Shown here piece after piece: positions 53,993-62,000 of a stretch of 64,000 nt of DNA. Location of the stretch: NCBI RefSeq assembly GCF_022347785.1, contig NZ_JAKRGA010000008.1, positions 26,581-90,580 on the forward strand, given 5' to 3'. A model generated the notes under the pieces. It had not been told where the DNA came from, ran no database searches, and saw nothing but the letters and a program-made list of their open reading frames with translations. Both the position numbers and the translations under genes were made by a program. This stretch comes from Psychrobium sp. MM17-31. Its GTDB lineage: Bacteria; Pseudomonadota; Gammaproteobacteria; Enterobacterales; Psychrobiaceae. Each line of letters begins with the position of its first letter. Positions within the stretch are counted from its first letter, which is position 1.

Positions 53993-55413
53993 TGCTCTAC
54001 GCCTCCTTCATAGCTGTCTTCACCGGCCCATAAGCTAGAGCGAGTGACGCGTAATGAATCTAATAGTTTTCCTGTTGCATTAAGAAGTCGATATTGGGCA
54101 TCGATGTTCTGATAATTTGCTTCTAGATAGTCTTTGCGAGCTTCAAAAAGCTCGTTTTCGGTATCTAGTAAATCAAGAAGGCTACGCTGGCCCAGTCTAA
54201 ACTGTTGCTCATAAGCGGCTTGAGTTTGTTTTGATGAGTCAACGTGTTGCTGAATAAATTGCAATTGCATCGTCAACAATTCGTAGGCATTCCACGCCAG
54301 TGCGTAACCTTCGGTGACGTCGCGGTGCGCTTTACTGTTTAGCTCGACCGCTTCTGCAATTTGATAAGCAGCTGCACGCGATTGAGCAGCATTGCGGCCC
54401 CCGGCATAAAGGTTATAGCGCATGCGGATCATTGCCGATGCGTTGTTGTTGTGGCCGCCAATGTCATTATTGAAACGATCGATACCTTCTTCACCAGAAA
54501 CGTTATTGTTAGCGTTAGCGCTGACTTCTAACGTAAAGGTTGGGTAGAAACTCGAGGTAAAGGTCTCACGGGCGTAACGCGCCGCTTCAACATCGTTCTC
54601 TGCTGATTTTATGACAGGGTGGTTCTTAAGGGCATCGGTTAAACCCACTTGTTCTGTGCTTGGCACCATATCGGCATCAGGCACAGGAACTATTAAATCT
54701 TTTGGCTCGTGATTGACCAGTTTTACGAACTTAGACACGCTATCGCGGTAGTTATTGGTAGCTGAAATCAAGTTAACATTGGCACGGGCTAAACGGCCTG
54801 TTACTTGTGATAAATCAGCAATACTACCAAGACCAGACTCTGTACGCTCTTTGATTTGCTCGTAAATTTCTTGGTGAGATTGCAGGTTTTTTTCAGATAG
54901 CGATAAAATTTCCTGATTCTTAAGCACTTCGTTATAAACTTTTGCTACATCAAGGGCTAAATCTTCCGCCGTTGACATCAGTGTCCACTGCTCAGAGCTT
55001 GCTTCGCGCTCGGTGCGCGAGCTGTCTGTGCTGGTATAAAAACCGTCAAATAAAATTTGGCGAATACTTAGCGAAAACTCACCGCGACGCAATCCAGCTT
55101 GTCCTTCGTCGCCATTGGTGGCATATATACCGCGTCGTGTGCCTGGACTATCGGTTTCTTCATGGCCATAGCCGGCAGTTAAATCAACGGTTGGTAGGTA
55201 GCCAGCTTTTGCCTGTTTGATACGCTCTTCCGCGACTTTAAATCGGGTTAATGCGATGCGCAGATCTGGATTATTATCTAAAGCTTGTGCTACAGCCTGT
55301 TCAAGCGTTTGGGCATGTGTAAGTGGCGCCGTTAGCGCAGTGCCAAACAAGGCACAAGCAATCAAAGAATAACGCTTGAATGCGTTTTTCGATGAAGATC
55401 TCTCAAATAGCAT
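53989..55413 (-). CDS. TolC-family outer-membrane channel for adhesin export (AggA/LapE-like)
   Basis: A 474-residue outer-membrane efflux protein with a signal peptide (cleavage after THA, near residue 34), and the two internally repeated coiled-coil halves of TolC. Typical segments are LEQAVAQALDNNPDLRIAL and RSLLDLLDTENELFEARKDYL. It is the channel for the type I secretion system encoded next to it, and overlaps the OmpA-like gene by four bases. It is the TolC type, dedicated to the adhesin by its context. Confidence 0.92.
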   Translation of the reverse strand: MLFERSSSKNAFKRYSLIACALFGTALTAPLTHAQTLEQAVAQALDNNPDLRIALTRFKVAEERIKQAKAGYLPTVDLTAGYGHEETDSPGTRRGIYATNGDEGQAGLRRGEFSLSIRQILFDGFYTSTDSSRTEREASSEQWTLMSTAEDLALDVAKVYNEVLKNQEILSLSEKNLQSHQEIYEQIKERTESGLGSIADLSQVTGRLARANVNLISATNNYRDSVSKFVKLVNHEPKDLIVPVPDADMVPSTEQVGLTDALKNHPVIKSAENDVEAARYARETFTSSFYPTFTLEVSANANNNVSGEEGIDRFNNDIGGHNNNASAMIRMRYNLYAGGRNAAQSRAAAYQIAEAVELNSKAHRDVTEGYALAWNAYELLTMQLQFIQQHVDSSKQTQAAYEQQFRLGQRSLLDLLDTENELFEARKDYLEANYQNIDAQYRLLNATGKLLDSLRVTRSSLWAGEDSYEGGVEQ

Positions 55414-55430
55414 ACTACAGTCCTTTAAAT

Positions 55431-56804
55431 TTACTGTTCTCGTAACGCAGATTGTTTGGCTCTCAATACCGGGTTGAGAATATATTCCAATACAGTGCGT
55501 TTTCCCGTAATGACATCAACGGTTGTCATCATCCCTGGGATAATAGGAAGTTCCGTTTTATCTTTTTTAATAATACTCGATGATTCAGTGCGTACTCGAA
55601 TAACATAAAAGCTATTACCTTTGTCATCCTGTGTTGTATCAGCACTGATGTGTTCTACTTTGCCGTGTAAACCACCGTACTTGGCAAAGTCGTAAGCCGT
55701 GACCTTTACAATGGCGGGGAGGCCAGGATGTAAGAATGCGATGTCTTGTGGCTTGATTTTCGCTTCTATCAATAACTTGTCTTGGGTGGGCACTATTTCC
55801 ATCAGGGGTTGCCCTGGAGTAATTACACCGCCAAGAGTATTGATATGTATAGTTTTTATTGTACCAACAACAGGAGAAGTCATTAAAGCTTTTTCTACTT
55901 TATCTTGTACACCGACTTGAGCCTCATTCATGCGCGATAATTCTGCTTGCATTTTATTGAGCTCAGCACGAGTATCAGTACGATATTTTAGTGCCGTTTC
56001 TCGACGTTGAAGAATAGTTTCATTGAGTGATGACTCTGATTTAGGACGTAATAGCTGTACGCCTTCTAACTCACCTTGAATATCATTTACATTTCGTTCT
56101 AGTTTAAGTAGCTCGACCTCTGGAATGATATTTTTCTCCGCTAATGGCCTTGTAAGAGAAAGCTCTTTGTTAGCAAATTCATAGCTGCGTTTTAATGTTG
56201 AGATCTTTGAATCTAATTCTTGGATTTCTTGTGTCTTTTGCTCGATCTTTGTGCCTTGAATTGCCAATTGGTTGACAAGGCTATCTAGGCGGCCATTGTA
56301 TTCCTGCTGTTGACGAGCCACTAACTCTGGCATCTTTTGTTTTAGCTCTTCGGTGAAGATGGTGTCTTTCTTGGCTATTTTGATCTGTAAACGCCAGTTA
56401 CTGTCATCACCTACTAAAATACTACTGAGCTCGGCACGCAATCGAATAATGTTTGCGCGTAAACTATCTACTTCCTGCTTTTGCTGATTTACATCTGATT
56501 GAAAACGAGTATCGTCGATACGCGCGATAGGTTGTCCTTTGGTAACTGGCATCCCTTCGGTGACGTAAAGCTCTTCTAATATACCGCCATCTAAGCTTTG
56601 AACAATTTGGGTTTGTGATGAAGGGATGACCTTACCTTCACCTGAGGTAACTTGTTCTAATGAGGCAAAGTAAGCCCAAATAATAAAGGTCAAAATGAGT
56701 GCGGCTAGTGCCCATATAGTAAGACGGTGAATACTTGGTGCTTGTGTAAGCATCGCACCGTATACATCGTCTGCCATTTCGATATCTTGTTGGGTTATTT
56801 TCAT
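55431..56804 (-). CDS. lapC: LapC-type membrane fusion protein (HlyD family)
   Basis: A 457-residue adaptor of type I secretion: cytoplasmic N-terminus, helix (about residues 28-48), half lipoyl domain (GGILEELYVTEGMPV), long coiled coil (about 90-320), second half lipoyl and beta-barrel domain (VVGTIKTIHINTLGGVITPGQ) and the family C-terminus PGMMTTVDVITGKRTVLEYILNPVLRAKQSALREQ in part. It overlaps lapB by four bases (ATGA), so the adaptor and ATPase are coupled. It links the LapB-type transporter to the TolC-like channel. Confidence 0.93.
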   Translation of the reverse strand: MKITQQDIEMADDVYGAMLTQAPSIHRLTIWALAALILTFIIWAYFASLEQVTSGEGKVIPSSQTQIVQSLDGGILEELYVTEGMPVTKGQPIARIDDTRFQSDVNQQKQEVDSLRANIIRLRAELSSILVGDDSNWRLQIKIAKKDTIFTEELKQKMPELVARQQQEYNGRLDSLVNQLAIQGTKIEQKTQEIQELDSKISTLKRSYEFANKELSLTRPLAEKNIIPEVELLKLERNVNDIQGELEGVQLLRPKSESSLNETILQRRETALKYRTDTRAELNKMQAELSRMNEAQVGVQDKVEKALMTSPVVGTIKTIHINTLGGVITPGQPLMEIVPTQDKLLIEAKIKPQDIAFLHPGLPAIVKVTAYDFAKYGGLHGKVEHISADTTQDDKGNSFYVIRVRTESSSIIKKDKTELPIIPGMMTTVDVITGKRTVLEYILNPVLRAKQSALREQ

Positions 56805-58972
56805 TTCTTTTCACCTCCCAAGGTACCGGCTTTGAGCTTCTCTAATACAGCGTCGCGAGGCCCATCGGCAATGAGTCGGTTTTTATCTAGGACAATAATT
56901 CGGTCGACTAAATTTAGAAGGTGCATCTTATGAGTAATTAACAACATAGTACGATCTTTACCCGTGAGTTTCATAGAGCGGATAAACTGATTTTCAGCTC
57001 GAGCATCAAGACTCGCTGTCGGTTCATCAAGTAGCAGAATAGGGGGATCGTTTAAAATTGCTCGTGCTAAAGAAACACTTTGGCGCTGCCCGCGTGATAA
57101 TGCTTGGCCACCTTCGCCGACTTGCATATCTAAGCCTTCGCTTTCGAGATCGGTAAATAAACTAACGCCTGACAGCTGAACGGCGCGAATTAATTGATAT
57201 TCAGTAACTTGTCGGGTGCCGAACAAGATATTATCGCGGATGGTACCGTGAAATAGTGTTACTTCTTGTGGCAAATAACCGAAATTACGTCTTAAATCAC
57301 TTGGGTGAATTTGCCCATGATTAACGCCGTCAAATTGCAGCGATCCCGTAGATGGTTGGTAAAGTCCCAGAAGTACCTTAGCAAGGGTTGTTTTTCCGGA
57401 ACCATTACGGCCAATGATCGCAACTTTTTCGCCAGGCTCGATCTTAATCGACATTGGATAGAGTGCGGGTTTTTCCATCTCTGGGTAAGTAAAGCCAAAT
57501 TGCTCTGCATTGATGTGACCCTTTAAGCGCGCAATGCTTACAAGTTGTCCTTTGTTGTCAAATTCTTCCTCGGTTTCCATCAAGGTGTTAATAGCGGACA
57601 TTGCCGTTAAAGTATGATTTGAGCGAGTCAGTAAGCCAGCTATTTTAGCCATTGGTGAGATTGCGCGGCTAGATAACATTACAGACGCAATAATTGCCCC
57701 CATGGAAATGAGGTTTTCTGATACGCGATATACGCCAAGTACGATAACGCCGATAACAGCTGTCTGCACCACGAAACTCGCAACGTTTGAAACTGAATTC
57801 GAAATGTTTTTCGACTTCATATTCCAATTAGATGTATGACCAAGCATCTGTTGCCACGCTTTTTGCACGATACCTTCGGCGCCATTGGCTTTAATGGACT
57901 CAATAGAGCTCAAACTCTCGATCAAATGACCGTGACGGAGGCTTGAGAACTTACTACTCTCTTCGATAGCATGGCGAAGTTTAGGCTGCAGGAGTAGGGT
58001 GTAGCCGATGATAATAATCGTTGCAATAATCGGGAACATCACAAGGTCACCAGCAACTAGCCATATGATGAACATGAAGAATAAGGCAAATGGTAAATCA
58101 ACCATCGCGGTGATTGTTGCTGAAGATAAAAAATCGCGAATAGTATCAAATTCACTTACTTGCTTAGCTGTGCCACCGACACTCGGGCTTCGTTTTTCAA
58201 GCGGAATACCGATGACTTTAGAAAACAGTTTTGATGACATAGTTATGTCAATCTTTTTGCCGGCAACGTCGATAAGGTAGCCGCGTAACTGTTTTAAAAG
58301 CAGGTCAAATATGTAAGCGAGGCCAGCACCTAACGCTAACACCCACAACGATTCAAAGGCTAAGTTGGGCACAACCTTGTCATAGACGTTCATGACAAAT
58401 AACGGCGAAACAAGTGCAAAAATATTGATTAATATTGTCGCAATGATTACATCGCGATAAATGCTGGCTGCACTTTTTATCGATGCCCATAACCAATGTT
58501 CTTTGTGCTGATAATGATGAACATCTTGTAGTTTATCGCCGCGGTATTGTTGTTTGATTAAAAACAAATATCCTACGTATTGAGTTTCTAATTCTGCAAT
58601 CGTAAGTTCATCTTGCCCGCCCGTTTCTGGTAGCGAAATAATTGCGCGATCTTTTTCAAAATCGAGTTCTTGCAAAACACAGGCTTTTTGATCTTTGAGT
58701 AAGAGAATACATGGCAATAACATGCCAGGTATTTCATCTAGGCCTTTACGATTGAGTTTTGCCGTTAAGCCTGCACGGGATGCCGCTTGAGGAACAAGTT
58801 CTGGAGAGAGAACTGCTTCTGTAATAGGGAGGCCCGCTGATAGCGCTTCAGCAGAGCAGGGGGTTCCGAAATGCTCAGTTAAGATTACAAGACAGTCCAA
58901 TAAAGGATCGCTATTAACCCGCTGAGACGGTGAAATTGCCCATTGGGGCTGTGACTTTCCTTGTGGCTGCAA
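56801..58972 (-). CDS. lapB: LapB-type type I secretion ABC transporter
   Basis: A 723-residue exporter with an N-terminal C39-like domain (about residues 15-145), a six-helix membrane domain (about 165-445) and a nucleotide-binding domain (about 480-715): Walker A GRNGSGKTT, signature LSRGQRQSVSLARA, Walker B LLLDEPTASLD. A DC pair resembling the C39 site remains, but the His position reads KAC instead of an HF-type motif, so the domain is probably a non-cleaving adhesin-binding module. TTG at 58972 is the start, with AAGG upstream. It lies between the adhesin terminator and lapC. Confidence 0.92.
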   Translation of the reverse strand: MQPQGKSQPQWAISPSQRVNSDPLLDCLVILTEHFGTPCSAEALSAGLPITEAVLSPELVPQAASRAGLTAKLNRKGLDEIPGMLLPCILLLKDQKACVLQELDFEKDRAIISLPETGGQDELTIAELETQYVGYLFLIKQQYRGDKLQDVHHYQHKEHWLWASIKSAASIYRDVIIATILINIFALVSPLFVMNVYDKVVPNLAFESLWVLALGAGLAYIFDLLLKQLRGYLIDVAGKKIDITMSSKLFSKVIGIPLEKRSPSVGGTAKQVSEFDTIRDFLSSATITAMVDLPFALFFMFIIWLVAGDLVMFPIIATIIIIGYTLLLQPKLRHAIEESSKFSSLRHGHLIESLSSIESIKANGAEGIVQKAWQQMLGHTSNWNMKSKNISNSVSNVASFVVQTAVIGVIVLGVYRVSENLISMGAIIASVMLSSRAISPMAKIAGLLTRSNHTLTAMSAINTLMETEEEFDNKGQLVSIARLKGHINAEQFGFTYPEMEKPALYPMSIKIEPGEKVAIIGRNGSGKTTLAKVLLGLYQPSTGSLQFDGVNHGQIHPSDLRRNFGYLPQEVTLFHGTIRDNILFGTRQVTEYQLIRAVQLSGVSLFTDLESEGLDMQVGEGGQALSRGQRQSVSLARAILNDPPILLLDEPTASLDARAENQFIRSMKLTGKDRTMLLITHKMHLLNLVDRIIVLDKNRLIADGPRDAVLEKLKAGTLGGEKK

Positions 58973-59002
58973 TGTTATTACCTTCGTGCTTCTAAAGTTG
59001 AT

Positions 59003-59035
59003 AAAATGCCAATGCGATTAAGCATTGGCATTTTT
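59003..59035 (-). terminator. Terminator after the adhesin gene
   Basis: A 13-bp stem (AAAATGCCAATGC / GCATTGGCATTTT) with a GATTAA loop lies about 40 bases past the adhesin stop, with TTTTATC next on the minus strand. It probably lowers read-through from the giant adhesin into the export genes. Confidence 0.88.
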
Positions 59036-59075
59036 CATTTTTACGCTATTTATTAACAATATAGCACATTATTTA

Positions 59076-62000
59076 TCACTCGGTAATATCCTCGTCATCC
59101 AACAATGAATTGCTATTTAATGCCGATTCATCACTCGCATTACTCGGACTCAACAATGCTTTATCCCCTAGATTAGTGAACAATGTATTGATGACAGCAG
59201 ATTGTCCTTGTTGTAATTCATTTGATAGATCAACACCTTCCAGCGTTATTGTTTGACTAGGCTCGCCATCCTTGTCTACCGAAATAGTGGTGCTATTTTC
59301 ATCAGATGTAATGGATAGATAGTTCTCCAAATCAGTAGCGTTGTCAAGCGCTATTAAGTCGGATAAATCGAGTTTATCTTCATTTAATACAAAGCCTTCG
59401 ATAGTTTCAGAGTGGCCAACTAATACTCCTGCATCCGACATCGGTGTCATTTGTGGAGCATCTAGCCCGTCAATCATTACATCATCACCATTGTCACCGA
59501 TTAAGAATTCGTTGCTTGCCGGTGCTAATTGCGGCGTTAATGATTTAGTAACAAGTCCATCTTCTGGTGATGATTGTGGTTCTGCTAGAGGGTTTATAGT
59601 TAGAACTGCACTAGAGGAGTCCTCGGTTGAATTTCCTGCCTCATCAGAAGTGGTCGCTTTAACTGTATAGCTGCCGTTGGCTAGTTCGTTAGGTAATGTC
59701 AATGACCAACTATCATTGTCAATTGTCAAATGCTCACTCTTAGAGTCATAACTAGCTACCAGTACAGTTCCACTATAGATGTTTACAGTGAGATAATCTC
59801 CGCTACTCATTTCTGCGGTGCCAGAAATAGTCGGTTTTACAGTAGAAGTAGACAGTGAGTTAACTGTCGGTGCTTCTGGCGCTGTTAAATCAATAGTAAC
59901 AAGTGCTGCATCAGGTATACGTATATTACCTGCCAGATCTGAAATTGACACTGTTGCAGTTATCACTTTACCATCAATGATTACCTCATTTGGTAAATTC
60001 AGCGAATATGTATCTTTCTCTAACATTTCTGCTGAAACAGGTATCTCATCTGTTACAGCATTAATACCGTCAACCATAAAGCGGATGTGAAGTGTATCGC
60101 CTTCTTGAATTGCTGGGTCTGATAGATCTACTGATACGACTATAGGGTCCTGACTCTCTTTAATATTAATAAAGTGGTCATCTCCTGAATCAATCGTGAC
60201 TTTTGGTGCGCCGGCTGTTGTATCAATCTCAACTGATTGCGTTAAGCTATCAGTGATATTTCCAGCTGTGTCAACAACTCTAAACTCAAAATCATGTTTG
60301 CCTTCAGAAAGTTCACGATCTTTTAGATCTAATCTCCAGTTTGCGCCGACAAATACGCCATCTTTATACTGGGAATTTGTATTAATGCGTTGCCATTGTC
60401 CGTCTAAGAACACCTCTAAGGAATCGTCGGTTCTAATGATATTGGCAGATAGCTCACCTTTAATTTCGATAGTGGTGTCTTTGGTTAAGAAGGTATCCTT
60501 AGTGCCTTCATCATCCACAAGCTTCAGATTACCAATTTCTGCACCTGTACTTGCTGTATGAGGAGCTGAATTAGTGTCTATGGAAATTGGCTTGGTAAAC
60601 TCAATAGTTGAGTTACCTGCTAAATCAGAGACTCTAAAGCTATAAACATAATCACCATCTGGTAATGTTCGTTCATCAGTATATGTCCAATTTACAGTAC
60701 CATCTATCTCGGTAATTTGGTCTGATGGTACTTGTGTCCACACACCGTCGATATTCACTTCTAGGTATTCATTGGACGTCAGAGCCGTGGATAAAGTACC
60801 TCTAATCACGAGACCTTGATTCTGTTTGGTAATAAAATCACTGTCAGACTCGCCTGTATCCGGAGATATACCAGTCATTTCTACAATAGCAGTTGACGCT
60901 TGTGTATCGACAGTAACAGTTTGTTGTACTGAACTGATCAGGTGGCCAGATTTAGTTATTACTCTCAATTCATAAGGGTAATCACCATCTTGCAAATCAG
61001 CATTTGTAGAGTAAGACCATCTATGAGTAGTAACACCTTCACTATTTAAACGTTCCGTAGGATAAATCTGAATCCATTTTTCACCATCAAATAACTGAAG
61101 TACTTCGTCGTCTTGAAGCTTTCTTGTGAGCTGTCCTTCAAGCGTAAAGTTACTGTCGCTTGTTACATAATCATCCGTGTACTTGCCAGTATCGGCTGAT
61201 ACACCAGTAACCGAAACTTCTGAACCACTGTTAAATAAGTTTTCCTTGTCTATAACTACTGTTATCTGTGAGGAGCGACTATATAGGCCTGTTTCATCGA
61301 TTACACGTGCTTCGTACTTGTATTCTCCATCAGGTAAGAACCTTTCATCGTTATAACTCCAAATGAACCCAGAACCATCGCTCGCAGGAGTAATAGATGA
61401 ACTTGGAATGGTAATCCATTGTTGATTAACTCGTAATTGCAGTGTTTCATCAGATTCGAGTGCCTTATCGAGGGCACCAAATATTGTGATTTGGTTGTCT
61501 TGAGTGATAAAGTCCGAATCAGAAATACCATTATCTTCACTGATGTGAGTGATAGTAGCGGTCGCTTCTGGTGGATCTAGTGTGACTAGACTTGTATCTT
61601 TGATCTGATCATTACTACCGTCCGTAAACATGATTACGGTAATTTCGCCACTTGCGAAACCTCTTGAGGCAATCTCGTGTGCACGAGCATCTATCTTTCC
61701 ATTCTCGTCGACCGTGATAAACTCTTTTTTGATATTAAAAGAAACAGTTTGGTTTGCTTCATTCTTGCCTACTAGCGTAATACTAACAATCTCTTCGTTG
61801 TTAACTAACTGACCACCAATGTAAACTGTTTCATTAAGATCTAGTTTATCAAGGTAGCCATCACCATCCAAAATAACTACACGAGATTTGTCAAATACAT
61901 CAATTGGTGTTTCATTATCCTTAAAAGCAACGGTTTCAATATCAATTAATGTTATGACTTTCGTGATGTCTGGGTCCACGCCTACGTATGTTAAGGTTGT